Below are positions 46,508 to 55,891 of a stretch of DNA of 64,000 nt, one piece after another (the stretch's first letter is position 1; every line of letters begins with the position of its first letter). The position numbers and the translations under genes were made by a program. Source of the stretch: Bradyrhizobium iriomotense (GTDB taxonomy: Bacteria; Pseudomonadota; Alphaproteobacteria; Rhizobiales; Xanthobacteraceae); NCBI RefSeq assembly GCF_030160715.1, contig NZ_BSOW01000002.1, forward strand, positions 248,001-312,000, given 5' to 3'. The notes below the pieces were generated by a model that was given only the letters and a program-made list of their open reading frames with translations, was not told where the DNA came from and did not search any database.

Positions 46508-47179
46508 GTGGGACACGACATTAAACTGACGGCCTCCGACAATTTCCAGCTCGGTGCCTATCGCGCCGACCCGACTGGCGCACCGAAGGGCGCGGTGGTG
46601 GTGATCCAGGAGATCTTTGGGGTCAATCATCACATCCGCTCGGTCTGCGACCGGCTCGCCAAGGAAGGCTATGTCGCGCTCGCGCCCTCGATCTTCGATC
46701 GCACCTCGCCAAACTTCCAATCGGGCTATTCGCCCGACGAGATCGCCGAGGCGCGCAAATTCGTCGCCAACCCCGACTGGGCGGCGATGCTGCGCGATGC
46801 GCAGGCCGCGATCGATGCGGTGAAGAGCGTCGGCCCGGTCGGCATCATCGGCTTCTGTCTGGGCGGCAGCATCGCCTATGTCGCGGCGGCCCGGCTCTCC
46901 GGCCTCTCGGCTGCGATCGGCTATTATGGCGGCGCGGTCGTGCGCTTTGCCGATGAGAAGCCGAAGGTGCCGACGCAATTGCACTTCGGCGAGAAGGACA
47001 CCGGCATTCCCTTGACCGATGTCGAGACCATCAAGGGCAAGCGCCCGGACGTCGAGGTCTTCATCTACGCGAACGCCCAGCACGGCTTCCATTGCGACGA
47101 GCGCGCGAGCTACGACAAGGCCAGCGCCGACATCGCATGGCCGCGCAGCATGGCGTTCTTCGCAGAGCATTTGAAGTAG
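46508..47179 (+). CDS. Dienelactone hydrolase-family protein
   Basis: A 223-residue cytoplasmic alpha/beta hydrolase. The triad of the family is visible: Cys in GFCLGG, Asp in EKDTGIP and His in AQHGFH, with the EIFGVNHHIR segment near residue 37 that positions the Glu. The classical enzyme opens dienelactones in chlorocatechol breakdown; this copy lies alone, so another ester or thioester is possible. GTG at 46508 is chosen because AAGGA lies 7 nt upstream. Confidence 0.92.
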   Translation: MGHDIKLTASDNFQLGAYRADPTGAPKGAVVVIQEIFGVNHHIRSVCDRLAKEGYVALAPSIFDRTSPNFQSGYSPDEIAEARKFVANPDWAAMLRDAQAAIDAVKSVGPVGIIGFCLGGSIAYVAAARLSGLSAAIGYYGGAVVRFADEKPKVPTQLHFGEKDTGIPLTDVETIKGKRPDVEVFIYANAQHGFHCDERASYDKASADIAWPRSMAFFAEHLK

Positions 47180-47197
47180 TGCGCGCTTCCCTCACCG

Positions 47198-47308
47198 TCG
47201 TCATTCCGGGATGCCTGCGTAGCACGCAGGCCCGGAATCCATCAGGCCTCGGGGTCTGCGGCTAAATGGATTCCGGGCTCGCGACTTCGTCGCGCCCCGC
47301 AATGACGA
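47198..47308. repeat. Palindromic repeat (GTCATTCCGGG type)
   Basis: GTCGTCATTCCGGGATGCC, GGCCCGGAATCCATC and ATGGATTCCGGGCTCG form nested inverted arms, ending CCCCGCAATGACGA. It lies between the convergent hydrolase and export-lipoprotein genes. Confidence 0.75.
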
Positions 47309-47319
47309 GTGAGAGAGGA

Positions 47320-48072
47320 TCAGAACCAGCGCTCGCCGACGTAGACGGTATCGCCCGGGCCGACGGGGGTGCCGAGCGGCACCACGGCACGCATTGCGCC
47401 GCCGGCATCGCTGCGGGTCACCGTGACCACGTCGCGCTTGGCGCGCGGCGAGAAGCCGCCGGCAATCGCGACCGCGCTCTCGACGGTCATGTTCGGCACG
47501 TAGGGATATTGGCCGGGCGCAGCAACCTCGCCCAGAATGAAGAAGGGACGATAGGCTTCGATCTCGACCGCCACCGACGGCTCGCGGATATAGCCGTTGC
47601 GCAGGCGCGCGGCGATTTCGGACGCGAGCCCCGCCGTGGTGCGGCCGCGCGCCGGCACCGCGCCGATCAGCGGCATGGTGATCGCGCCGCCGGCATCGAT
47701 CGCGTAGGTGTTGGTGAGACCTTCCTGGCCGTAGATCACGACGCGCAGCTTGTCGCCGGCATCGAGATGATAGGACGCGTCGTAGCGCACCGGCATGGGC
47801 GCAGGCATCGGCGCGGCGTAGCCGACCTCTACGGGCGCGGGAGCTGCGGCAAAGGAATTGCGGAGTGCGCTGATGGCGCCGCCACCGGAATTGTCGACGA
47901 CGGCGACCGGCTGCGGCGTGCCGGGCTGGCCATAGGCCATGTAATCGAGATCGCTGCGCGGCTGGGCGATCGCGACGGGACCGACAGTCTGCATGCAGCC
48001 GCCAAGGGCGAGCGCGGCGGACGCTGCCAAGATCGACAATCGAAACGCGCGCGCAACCCGCACTGGAGCCAT
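47320..48072 (-). CDS. Outer-membrane polysaccharide-export lipoprotein (Wza-like)
   Basis: A 250-residue lipoprotein. The lipobox ALGGC (Cys about residue 26) makes it an outer-membrane lipoprotein. YHLDAGDKLRVVIYGQEGLT is the polysaccharide-export domain and FFILGEVAAPGQYPYVPNMT the SLBB-like repeat. It should form part of an export channel for exopolysaccharide. No polymerase or glycosyltransferase genes adjoin, so it may serve a pathway elsewhere or be an orphan. The ribosome site AAGGG is too close to the ATG at 48072, so the start is uncertain; a longer ORF reaches 48156. Confidence 0.88.
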   Translation of the reverse strand: MAPVRVARAFRLSILAASAALALGGCMQTVGPVAIAQPRSDLDYMAYGQPGTPQPVAVVDNSGGGAISALRNSFAAAPAPVEVGYAAPMPAPMPVRYDASYHLDAGDKLRVVIYGQEGLTNTYAIDAGGAITMPLIGAVPARGRTTAGLASEIAARLRNGYIREPSVAVEIEAYRPFFILGEVAAPGQYPYVPNMTVESAVAIAGGFSPRAKRDVVTVTRSDAGGAMRAVVPLGTPVGPGDTVYVGERWF

Positions 48073-48214
48073 CCCTTGAACCGAGATGGCTCCAGTCTTG
48101 CACCTGGTATGGTTAATAAAACGTTTCGGGTAGGCTTGGCGCGACAATACAACCAAGGCCGCGCGTGCGCCCCTCCCCCGCTTGCAGGAGAGGCGCTGCG
48201 AGTTCGCGGCTAGA

Positions 48215-48871
48215 CTACGCGCTCACACCGACGCCGATCGGACAGGACACGCCGGTGCCGCCGAGGCCGCAATAGCCGGCCGGATTCTTGGCGAGATATT
48301 GCTGGTGGTAGTCCTCGGCGAAATAGAACTCGCCGGCGGGCGCGATCTCGGTGGTGATGGCGCCGAGCCCCTTGGCTGTGAGCGCCTTCTGATAGAGCGC
48401 CCTGGACTCGTCGGCCGCCTTCTTCTGCGCATCGCCATAAGCGTAGATCGCGCTTCGATATTGCGTGCCGACATCATTACCCTGGCGCATGCCTTGCGTC
48501 GGGTTGTGGTTCTCCCAGAACGCCTTCAACAGCCGCTCGTAAGAGATTGTCTTCGGATCGTACACGACCAGCACCACCTCGGTGTGGCCGGTGCGGCCCG
48601 AGCAGACCTCTTCATAGGTGGGATTGGGCGTATGGCCGCCGGCATAGCCGACCGCGGTGACGTAGACGCCCTCGCCAAGCTCCCAGAATTTGCGCTCGGC
48701 GCCCCAGAAGCAGCCCAGCCCGAACACGGCCTGCTCGAGCCCCGCTGGATAGGGCGGCTTGAGCGTCGCGCCGTTGACGAAATGGGTGGTGGCGGTCGGT
48801 AAGGGCTGCGCACGGCCCGGCAGCGCCTCGGCTGCGCTCGGGAGTGCAGTGGTCTTGCGCATGAACAGCAT
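48215..48871 (-). CDS. msrA: Peptide-methionine (S)-S-oxide reductase
   Basis: A 218-residue MsrA that repairs oxidised methionine. The catalytic Cys lies in [15 protein letters not shown], followed by [22 protein letters not shown] and [20 protein letters not shown]-terminal resolving Cys may be in [12 protein letters not shown]. The length fits the standard enzyme with a 40-residue N-terminal extension. GGAG precedes the ATG by 8 nt. Confidence 0.96.
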   Translation of the reverse strand: MLFMRKTTALPSAAEALPGRAQPLPTATTHFVNGATLKPPYPAGLEQAVFGLGCFWGAERKFWELGEGVYVTAVGYAGGHTPNPTYEEVCSGRTGHTEVVLVVYDPKTISYERLLKAFWENHNPTQGMRQGNDVGTQYRSAIYAYGDAQKKAADESRALYQKALTAKGLGAITTEIAPAGEFYFAEDYHQQYLAKNPAGYCGLGGTGVSCPIGVGVSA

Positions 48872-49003
48872 GATCGGATCTCCGAAACGAGCTGTCCGTC
48901 GCCCAAGCAGGGCGCTCAGGCGGCGTGCTCGCGATACTGGTTGAATATAGGCATTTACGTCTGGAGAGGCAGCCCTGTTACGCCGCCTCCTTTGCAGGAG
49001 CGG

Positions 49004-49321
49004 TCAGTCCCGCGAATAGCCGATCAGGGGTTTCCGCGGCCGGAACAGGATCATCAGGAGGATGCCGAGAATGCCGAGCACGGCGAAAACCGGCTGGTCC
49101 AGCACAAGGCGGACCACCGAGGTCCAGAGCCAGGGGGCCTTGGCCTCGACCCAGGTCCGGAACGCCTGCTGGCTGGCCTGATGGATATCATTCCAGAACT
49201 GGCCGAACCGGGTGAACCGCAGGGTCTGGTCCGCCACCCAGCGGGCGCCGTCATAGACCATGAAGATGAAGCCGCCAGCGAGCAGCAACAGGCCGATCAG
49301 TCGGAAAAAGCCGCGGATCAT
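49004..49321 (-). CDS. Small two-helix membrane protein of unknown function
   Basis: A 105-residue protein with a helix at 5-22 (FFRLIGLLLLAGGFIFMV) and another at about 77-93 (VFAVLGILGILLMILF). Between them is an amphipathic soluble loop. The start has AAGGTGA upstream. Function unknown; it lies next to rpsT in an opposite orientation. Confidence 0.7.
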   Translation of the reverse strand: MIRGFFRLIGLLLLAGGFIFMVYDGARWVADQTLRFTRFGQFWNDIHQASQQAFRTWVEAKAPWLWTSVVRLVLDQPVFAVLGILGILLMILFRPRKPLIGYSRD

Positions 49322-49465
49322 GCATCACCTTAAATAGGCCCGTCCGACCGGGACGAGGCGAAACGCCGCCAGCCAATACCGGGACGAAAGCGGAAATTCA
49401 ACCTCGTCAGTACGTTACGGCAGTTCCCGGGCCGCCCAAGGTGGTTTGCCGGCCTCCCGAAGCCG

Positions 49466-49494
49466 TTGACGGTGCCGCAGGCCCCCTCTATAAG
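49466..49494 (+). promoter_or_regulatory. Sigma-70 promoter of rpsT
   Basis: TTGACG (49466-49471), a 17-bp spacer, and TATAAG (49489-49494). Transcription would start near 49501, leaving a leader of about 200 nt before the rpsT ATG. The leader holds an inverted repeat GGCGGC/GCCGCC around 49506-49529. Confidence 0.75.
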
Positions 49495-49709
49495 GGCGCC
49501 AACTGGCGGCGGGCGCAATCCTGCCGCCGCTGTTCTTTGAGCCAGTTCCTTGAGCCATGTGAGGCGATAGCCGCAAGGCTGGCGCGCGGGCTCCAAAGAA
49601 CAGCCTGAGCAACCGAACACCCTAAAACCGAGCGTCGATTTCGCGGTTCAAGCAGCCGGCGCTAATCCGAGCAAGAAGCGACCGGTCACCGCAGAGGATT
49701 TTTGAGACT

Positions 49710-49976
49710 ATGGCCAACACCACTTCCGCCAAGAAAGCGACGCGCAAGATTGCCCGTCGTACCGCCGTCAACAAATCGCGCCGCACCCAGATGCGCGGCG
49801 CAGTCCGCACCGTCGAAGAGGCGATCAAGACCGGTGATCGCGCCGCCGCGCTGAAGGCGCTGGCGAACGCCGAACCCGCCTTGATGCGTGCCGCGCAGCG
49901 CAACATCATTCACAAGAACAACGCGAGCCGCAAAGTGTCGCGGCTGACGCATCAGATCGCCAAGCTCGGCAAGTGA
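49710..49976 (+). CDS. rpsT: 30S ribosomal protein S20
   Basis: An 88-residue, very basic ribosomal protein. The start [19 protein letters not shown] and the ending [19 protein letters not shown] fit S20, which binds 16S rRNA helices 9 and 44. It stands upstream of dnaA, the usual order in Rhizobiales. A good promoter, a long leader and a terminator just after the stop make it a single-gene unit. Confidence 0.97.
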   Translation: MANTTSAKKATRKIARRTAVNKSRRTQMRGAVRTVEEAIKTGDRAAALKALANAEPALMRAAQRNIIHKNNASRKVSRLTHQIAKLGK

Positions 49977-50003
49977 TCTGACCGAATACCGCGTAAGCAG
50001 ACC

Positions 50004-50028
50004 AAGCCCGGCATGCGCCGGGCTTTTT
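50004..50028 (+). terminator. Rho-independent terminator of rpsT
   Basis: AAGCCCGGC and GCCGGGCTT form a 9-bp stem around ATGC, then TTTTT, starting 28 bp after the rpsT stop. Confidence 0.93.
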
Positions 50029-51278
50029 CGTTTTGTTGCTACGCATGACGGAGATCAGAGAGCCTCAAGCTTCTGCTTCAGAGCTCCGCGATCGGAGCTC
50101 TTTGATCCGCGCTTTGTGACAGGAGCTTTGATCCGAGCTCTTGGAAAAACTTTTCGGCGCGCTATTTTACCTCCCGTGGTTTTACCTGCCGGGTTTTACC
50201 TGCTGGCGATTCCGTCACACCGGAAACTTTCATTGCAGTTGCGAAAAGCCTGTGTGCGCAGCAGAACGAATTCCTAGCTCGCCCATCTTTCTGCACACCG
50301 TAGTTTCCACGGGCGCGCGTGCAACGACAGGGTTACCCTGCAAAACGAGACTCGAAAAACGATGTCTCGATAATCACTTATCCACATAGTGGCGGGAAGC
50401 ATTTGGAAAATTGGCTTGCACGGCACTCGCGTGACGCTTTTGTAAATTTTTTTTGCGCGCCGTCGGAGAATTGTCACACAACGCGCATTGCCTTCGATTC
50501 TGCACGGCGATTCAAAAACTTGGTTCTCGACCCTGTGAACAACTCCCGCGCGGCGTTAACGCAGATCAGGATTTAAGCTCCTCAACTGTGAATCAATTCC
50601 GTTGCGAGTCTCGGCGCATCGTGTATTTCTTAAAGCCGTCCGCAGCGCCCACGATCTTTAGACCAGCGCGGTTTTAGAAACGGGGCGAGCGTGCTAATCG
50701 GCGGCGGTGTGCACGTGGGCGACGCTTTACCAAGCGATTGTCGGTTTGAAACCCATAGCAATATGGGAACGGTAGTGCTTTGTCTAAATGTCTCCAGGCG
50801 GGGCATTCTTGCCTCGTTCGCGTTCAGGCGCAACGGAGAGACAGCGACGAACTACCCGACAAGCGCAAAGCGGCGCCACCCGGACGAGTTAGGAAAGACG
50901 GGCGGGCCTCGCGTTGGGGATGTGGAGTTCCTACGCGAAGTTCATTGGACGACACGCAGGACCTTGCCGTGAGCAATCACGGCAGGACGGGGAGGCACCA
51001 TGTCGAACGAACGTAACGCGGTATTGAATCACATCTCTTCTTCCAACGATGCCGTTTCGAGTTCGTCCTGCGACCAGCCTCCGGCGGATCCTTGCGCGCT
51101 GAGTACGCGCTGACCTCGCGAACCCTCCATTCTTGACATCACTGGTCTGCTTTGCGGCGTTCGCGCCGAACAGCTGACCCGTGCCTTCAGGATGGACTCG
51201 CTTGAGGTCGTGCCGTGGCAGGAAACCTGCAACGGCGCTCGCAACGCAACCTTATCTCCAAAGAAAAGTTTTTAGACA
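50029..51278. other. Probable origin-of-replication region between rpsT and dnaA
   Basis: A 1.25-kb gap without a convincing gene, AT-richer than the surroundings, in the position of oriC in many bacteria. It holds a perfect DnaA box (TTATCCACA, 50378-50386), several one- or two-mismatch boxes (TGTGAACAA at 50534, TGTGAATCA at 50587, TTCTGCACA at 50289), an AT tract TAAATTTTTTTT near 50443, and a 6-bp inverted repeat CCCATA-gcaa-TATGGG at 50752-50767. The dnaA promoter must also be here. Confidence 0.55.
50378..50386 (+). promoter_or_regulatory. Perfect DnaA box (TTATCCACA)
   Basis: Exact match to the high-affinity DnaA site, within the AT-rich part of the rpsT-dnaA gap. It could serve replication start or dnaA autoregulation. 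Confidence 0.75.
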
Positions 51279-52691
51279 ATGACATCGGAACAGGATCGCT
51301 GGTCACGCGTGAAGGGGCGGCTGCGCTCGAGCGTTGGCGAGGACGTCTACACGAGCTGGTTCGCACGCATGGATCTCGAAGGAATGCAGGACGAGAGCGT
51401 GCGGCTCTCGGTTCCCACGCGCTTCCTGAAGAGCTGGATTCAGGCCCATTATGCCGAGCGCGTACTCTCCTGCTGGCAGGCCGAGGCGCCGGAAGTGCAT
51501 CGTATCGACCTCACCGTGCGCACTGCCGTGCGCCCGACCGTTGCGCTCAAGGAAATGCCGGCGCCGATCGAGGCCAAGCGCATGGATGGCCGACCCTCGG
51601 CCGAGCTGCGCGCGACCGCGCCGGTCTCCGCCAACCATGACGCGCTCGGCGGCTCGCCGCTCGATCCGCGCCTGACCTTTGCAAGCTTCGTCGTCGGCCG
51701 CGCCAACACGCTGGCGCATGCGGCGGCACGCCAGGTCGCGGAAGGACGCCGCGGCGATCCCGTGATGTTCAACCCGCTCTACATCCATGCCGGCGTCGGC
51801 CTCGGCAAGACGCATCTCTTGCAGGCGGTGACCTGGGCCGGCAATTCCGGCAGCGAGCGCAAGGTGCTCTATCTCACTGCGGAAAAATTCATGTACGGCT
51901 TCGTCGCCGCGCTGAAGACGCAGACGGCGCTCGCCTTCAAGGAAGCGCTGCGCGGCATCGACGTGCTGGTCATCGACGACCTCCAGTTCCTCCAGGGCAA
52001 GTCGACGCAGGCCGAGTTCTGTCACACGCTGAATGCGCTGATCGATGCCGGCCGTCAGGTCGTGATCGCGGCCGATCGTCCGCCGTCCGATCTCGAGAGC
52101 CTGGACGATCGCGTCCGCTCGCGGCTCGCCGGCGGCCTCGTTGTCGAGATGGGATCGCTCGGCGAAGATTTGCGGCTTGGCATTCTCAAGTCGCGTGTCG
52201 CCGCCGCCCGCACCCATCATGCAAGCTTCGATGTGCCCGAGGAGGTGCTGAACTATCTGGCGCGCACCATCACCCATAACGGCAGGGATCTCGAAGGCGC
52301 GATCAACCGGCTGCTTGCTCACTCGAAGCTGAACAACCAGCCGGTGACGCTGGAAATGGCCGAACGCGAGGTGCGCGACCTGGTCAGGCCGCAGGAGCCC
52401 AAGCGCATCAAGATCGAGGACATCCAGCGCGTGGTGGCGCGGCAGTATAATGTCAGCCGCTCCGATCTCTTGTCCTCGCGCCGTACCGCCAACGTGGTCC
52501 GGCCGCGGCAGGTCGCGATGTACCTCGCCAAGACGCTGACCCTGCGCTCGCTGCCGGAGATCGGCCGCCGCTTCGGCGGGCGCGACCACACCACGGTGCT
52601 GCACGCGGTGCGCAAAATCGAGGCACTGGTCAGCAAGGATGCGGCGCTGTCCGAAGAGGTCGAATCCTTGAAGCGCCAGCTTCAGGAATAA
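51279..52691 (+). CDS. dnaA: Chromosomal replication initiator protein DnaA
   Basis: A 470-residue initiator. Domain I is about 1-90, then a variable linker, domain III with Walker [14 protein letters not shown] and Walker [15 protein letters not shown], and domain IV with the DNA-binding signature [17 protein letters not shown]. It binds DnaA boxes and melts the origin. The start ATG lacks a strong ribosome site, and the upstream stretch is purine-rich. dnaN follows after 252 bp in the same direction. Confidence 0.96.
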   Translation: MTSEQDRWSRVKGRLRSSVGEDVYTSWFARMDLEGMQDESVRLSVPTRFLKSWIQAHYAERVLSCWQAEAPEVHRIDLTVRTAVRPTVALKEMPAPIEAKRMDGRPSAELRATAPVSANHDALGGSPLDPRLTFASFVVGRANTLAHAAARQVAEGRRGDPVMFNPLYIHAGVGLGKTHLLQAVTWAGNSGSERKVLYLTAEKFMYGFVAALKTQTALAFKEALRGIDVLVIDDLQFLQGKSTQAEFCHTLNALIDAGRQVVIAADRPPSDLESLDDRVRSRLAGGLVVEMGSLGEDLRLGILKSRVAAARTHHASFDVPEEVLNYLARTITHNGRDLEGAINRLLAHSKLNNQPVTLEMAEREVRDLVRPQEPKRIKIEDIQRVVARQYNVSRSDLLSSRRTANVVRPRQVAMYLAKTLTLRSLPEIGRRFGGRDHTTVLHAVRKIEALVSKDAALSEEVESLKRQLQE

Positions 52692-52943
52692 ACCCCTAGG
52701 GCCATCCCGACCCGTCATTGATCGTCCCGGCTTGCCGCCGGGACGGGGACAAAATCAGGATGTAAATCGTGGGGAACAGCACCCCAATCCCTTGAATCGG
52801 ATGGCTTTACGCGCCACCTTGCGCGACCCTGACGGCTTTGATCATATCGGCTGGATGATCCGGCTTTGTCGGGTTTCTTCCCTGCCGCGGCGCCGCTTTC
52901 GGCTGCCCGGCTTTTCCATCCTGGGGATCGGGCGGGTAGTGCA

Positions 52944-54062
52944 ATGAAGGTTACGGTCGAACGCGCGCAACTCCTGAAATCGCTGGGCCACGTCCACCGC
53001 GTGGTCGAGCGCCGCAACACGATCCCGATCCTCGGCAACGTGCTGGTGCGGGCAGAAGGCGCAAAATTGTCGCTGAAGGCGACCGACCTCGACCTCGAGG
53101 TGACGGAGACGCTTGCCGCGGAAACCGCGACCGCCGGTGCCACGACCGTGCCGGCGCACATGTTCTACGACATCGTGCGCAAGCTGCCCGACGGCTCGCA
53201 GATCGTGCTGGAAGGCGACGGCGACCGCTCGGTGCTGGCGATCCGCGCCGGCCGCTCGCGCTTCACGCTGCAGACGCTGCCGGAGAATGATTTTCCCGAT
53301 CTTGCGGCCGGCGACATGTCGCATTCCTTCAATCTTGCCGCCAAGGACGTGAAGCGGCTGATCGACCGCACCCAGTTCGCGATCTCGACCGAGGAGACGC
53401 GTTACTATCTCAACGGCATCTATCTGCATGCCGCAGGCTCGGCCAAAGCCGCGACCCTGCGCGGCGTCGCCACCGACGGCCACCGCCTCGCCCAGCTCGA
53501 GCTGGTGCAGCCCAAGGGCGCCGCCGGCATGCCCGGCGTGATCGTGCCGCGCAAGACCGTCGGCGAGGTGCAGCGCCTGATCGAGGACAGCGAGGCCGAA
53601 GTCACGATCGAGCTGTCGCAGGCCAAGATCCGCTTCACCATCGGCAACGTGGTGCTGACCTCAAAGCTGATCGACGGCACCTTCCCCGACTACGGCCGCG
53701 TCATCCCGCAGAACAACGACAAGGAGCTGGTGGTCGACAAGAAGGATTTCGAGGCCGCGGTGGACCGCGTCTCGACCATCTCCAGCGAGCGCGGCCGCGC
53801 GGTGAAACTGTCGCTCTCCGCCGGCAAGCTGGTGCTGTCGGTGACCAATCCGGATTCCGGCAGCGCGACCGAAGAGCTCGAGGTCGAATACGCCTCCGAC
53901 GCGCTCGATATCGGCTTCAACTCCCGCTATCTGCTCGACATCGCCGCCCAGATCGAGGGCGAGGTCGCAACCCTCAAGCTCGCCGACCCGGGTTCACCGA
54001 CTCTCGTCCAGGACCGCGACGACAAGAGCGCGCTCTACGTGCTGATGCCGATGCGGGTGTGA
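52944..54062 (+). CDS. dnaN: DNA polymerase III sliding clamp (beta subunit)
   Basis: A 372-residue clamp with three repeated domains. Start MKVTVERAQLLKSLGHVHRV and the end ALYVLMPMRV are characteristic. Dimers encircle DNA and tether the polymerase. The ATG at 52944 was chosen because it matches the family N-terminus; the frame opens 78 bp earlier. recF would be expected next; here a repeat-flanked DUF559 gene lies between. Confidence 0.95.
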   Translation: MKVTVERAQLLKSLGHVHRVVERRNTIPILGNVLVRAEGAKLSLKATDLDLEVTETLAAETATAGATTVPAHMFYDIVRKLPDGSQIVLEGDGDRSVLAIRAGRSRFTLQTLPENDFPDLAAGDMSHSFNLAAKDVKRLIDRTQFAISTEETRYYLNGIYLHAAGSAKAATLRGVATDGHRLAQLELVQPKGAAGMPGVIVPRKTVGEVQRLIEDSEAEVTIELSQAKIRFTIGNVVLTSKLIDGTFPDYGRVIPQNNDKELVVDKKDFEAAVDRVSTISSERGRAVKLSLSAGKLVLSVTNPDSGSATEELEVEYASDALDIGFNSRYLLDIAAQIEGEVATLKLADPGSPTLVQDRDDKSALYVLMPMRV

Positions 54063-54128
54063 GGGCGCGTGGCTCCACATCAATGCCAAACAATCTCCCA
54101 TGAACCAGGCGTGATGCGCATTGCTGCG

Positions 54129-54190
54129 CCCTCTCCCCTTGTGGGAGAGGGCAGCTCCGCTATCGGCCACGATCTCACTTGGGTGAGGGG
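54129..54190. repeat. Left inverted element flanking the DUF559 gene
   Basis: Hairpin CCCTCTCCC (54129-54137) with GGGAGAGGG (54143-54151), then GGGTGAGGGG at 54181-54190. The last ten bases are the exact reverse complement of the right element's first ten. The gene's GTG start lies 4 bp on. Confidence 0.75.
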
Positions 54191-54193
54191 TTA

Positions 54194-54559
54194 GTGCCGC
54201 GCGAGCCGTCCCATCGGCCTGCTCCAAAGCATCTCCGCGAATTCGCGAAGACCATGCGGCGAGAACCGACGGATGCCGAAGCGACGATGTGGCGATTGCT
54301 CAGGGACCGACGGCTTTCGGCCGTCAAGTTTCGTCGACAGGTCCCGTTCAAGCACTACATTCTCGATTTCGTCTGCTTCGAGCAGCGGCTTGTAATTGAA
54401 ATCGACGGGAGGCAGCACTCCGAATCGCGAAGCGACGCGACTCGTGAAGCCGCACTCATTGCAGAAGGGTTTCGTATTGCTCGCTATTGGAACAATGATG
54501 TGTTGCAGCAGCCGGTGGCTGTACTGGAGGACATCCTTGCAAAGCTTGCTGCGCGGTAA
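54194..54559 (+). CDS. DUF559 (Vsr/PD-(D/E)XK-like) nuclease-domain protein
   Basis: A 121-residue protein of the DUF559 family, thought to share the very-short-patch-repair/restriction endonuclease fold. LREFAKTMRREPTDAEATMW and a WRLLRDRRLSAVKFRRQVPF segment lead to the acidic core YILDFVCFEQRLVIEIDGRQH, with an Asp and the E-x-D of the fold. The start is GTG at 54194; the family N-terminus fits. The gene sits exactly between two inverted repeat elements, inserted in the normally adjacent dnaN-recF pair. Function is unknown; a mobile or repair role is discussed in the findings. Confidence 0.85.
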   Translation: MPREPSHRPAPKHLREFAKTMRREPTDAEATMWRLLRDRRLSAVKFRRQVPFKHYILDFVCFEQRLVIEIDGRQHSESRSDATREAALIAEGFRIARYWNNDVLQQPVAVLEDILAKLAAR

Positions 54560-54563
54560 GATA

Positions 54564-54620
54564 CCCCTCACCCGTCGCCTCACTTCGTGAGGCGCCACCC
54601 TCCCCCACAAGGGGGGAGGG
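54564..54620. repeat. Right inverted element flanking the DUF559 gene
   Basis: Starts CCCCTCACCC (54564-54573), then a GCCTCAC/GTGAGGC hairpin (54577-54593) and the arms CCCTCCCCC/GGGGGGAGGG (54598-54620). It lies 4 bp after the DUF559 stop and 14 bp before recF, so the recF ribosome site is next to its end. Confidence 0.75.
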
Positions 54621-54634
54621 TAAGAGAACCTCCC

Positions 54635-55771
54635 ATGACCCCCTCCCGTATTCATCGCCTGACGCTGACGCATTTTCGCAATTACCGGGCGGCGGGGCTC
54701 GAGACGGCGGCTGACATGGTGGCGCTGGTCGGGCCCAACGGGGCGGGCAAGACCAATTGCATCGAGGCGATCTCGTTTCTGTCGCCGGGACGCGGCTTGC
54801 GGCGGGCAACGCTGGAAGACGTCGCCGACAACCAGGGCGACGGCTCCTGGGCGGTCTCCGCGCAGGTCGAGGGCGCGCTGGGCCTGGCCACGCTCGGCAC
54901 CGGCATCGATGCGCCGCGCACCGACAGCACGGTGAGCCGGCGCTGCCGCATCGACCGCGAGCCGGTCAATTCGGCGAGCGCCTTCGGCGACCACATCCGC
55001 ATGGTGTGGCTGACGCCGGCGATGGACGGCCTGTTCATGGGCGCGGCCTCCGAGCGGCGGCGATTCTTCGACCGCCTGGTGCTGGCCATCGACAGCGAGC
55101 ATTCCAGCCGCATCTCGGCGCTTGAACGGTCCTTGCGCTCGCGCAACCGGCTGCTCGAGGTGCGCAATTATGACGACCATTGGTGCGACGCGATCGAGCG
55201 CGAAACCGCGGAGCTTGCGGTCGCGGTCGCAGCGACGCGCGGCCAGACCGCGGCAAAGCTGACCGAGATGCTCAATGCCCGCGCGCAATCCTCCGCCTTC
55301 CCGTCGGCTCAAATCGCGCTCGACGGCTGGATGGAGAACGCGCTGCTCACCGAGACCGCGACTTCGGTCGAGGACCGCTACCGCCAGATCCTGCGCGACA
55401 ACCGTCCGCGCGATGCGATCGCCGGCCGGACCACGGACGGCCCGCATCTGACCGATCTTCAGGTGGTGTATGCGCCAAAAAACATGCCGGCGCGCGATGC
55501 CTCGACCGGCGAGCAGAAGGCGCTGCTGATCGGGCTCGTGCTGGCGCATGCAACGTTGGTTGCGGAGATGACCGGCATCGTTCCGCTGCTGCTGCTCGAC
55601 GAGGTCGTCGCGCATCTCGATCCGAACCGCCGGGCGGCGCTGTTCGAGGAGCTGCGCAAGCTCGGCGCGCAGGTCTGGCTGACCGGCGCCGATCCGGCAG
55701 CCTTCGCCGAGATCGGCGCCTCGGGTCAGGTCTTCGATGTCGAAAACGGGCGGGTCACGGCGCGGCGGTAG
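54635..55771 (+). CDS. recF: DNA replication/repair protein RecF
   Basis: A 378-residue SMC-like ATPase that loads RecA at gaps with RecO and RecR. The N-terminal RLTLTHFRNYRAA and Walker A LVGPNGAGKTNCIEAI, the signature STGEQKALLIGLVLAHA and Walker B VPLLLLDEVVAHLDPNRR are complete. ATG at 54635 matches the family start; the only purine-rich upstream sequence comes from the adjacent repeat. dnaN and gyrB are not directly next to it as they often are. Confidence 0.95.
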   Translation: MTPSRIHRLTLTHFRNYRAAGLETAADMVALVGPNGAGKTNCIEAISFLSPGRGLRRATLEDVADNQGDGSWAVSAQVEGALGLATLGTGIDAPRTDSTVSRRCRIDREPVNSASAFGDHIRMVWLTPAMDGLFMGAASERRRFFDRLVLAIDSEHSSRISALERSLRSRNRLLEVRNYDDHWCDAIERETAELAVAVAATRGQTAAKLTEMLNARAQSSAFPSAQIALDGWMENALLTETATSVEDRYRQILRDNRPRDAIAGRTTDGPHLTDLQVVYAPKNMPARDASTGEQKALLIGLVLAHATLVAEMTGIVPLLLLDEVVAHLDPNRRAALFEELRKLGAQVWLTGADPAAFAEIGASGQVFDVENGRVTARR

Positions 55772-55782
55772 TCGCCTGCATT

Positions 55783-55814
55783 GAACCTGCCCGGTTCCTA
55801 CCACGACTAGTCGT
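55783..55814 (+). promoter_or_regulatory. Shared regulatory block, copy 1 (GAACC-N16-CGACTAGT)
   Basis: GAACC-N5-GGTTC palindrome (55783-55797) and CGACTAGT (55804-55811) within a second 12-bp palindrome ACGACTAGTCGT. The same two parts occur at identical spacing in front of all three tandem paralogues. Lies 88 bp before the start. Confidence 0.65.
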
Positions 55815-55891
55815 CTGAGGCCGCGCCGACGGTGTCGCAGCCGTTGCGATCGCGCGAGAACCCAGACGCGCGACATCCTTGGAGAGTGACC

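Noticed and set aside
50691..51016. Open frames of 78-93 codons inside the rpsT-dnaA gap
   Set aside because: No ribosome site or domain; overlapping alternatives in several frames indicate chance.
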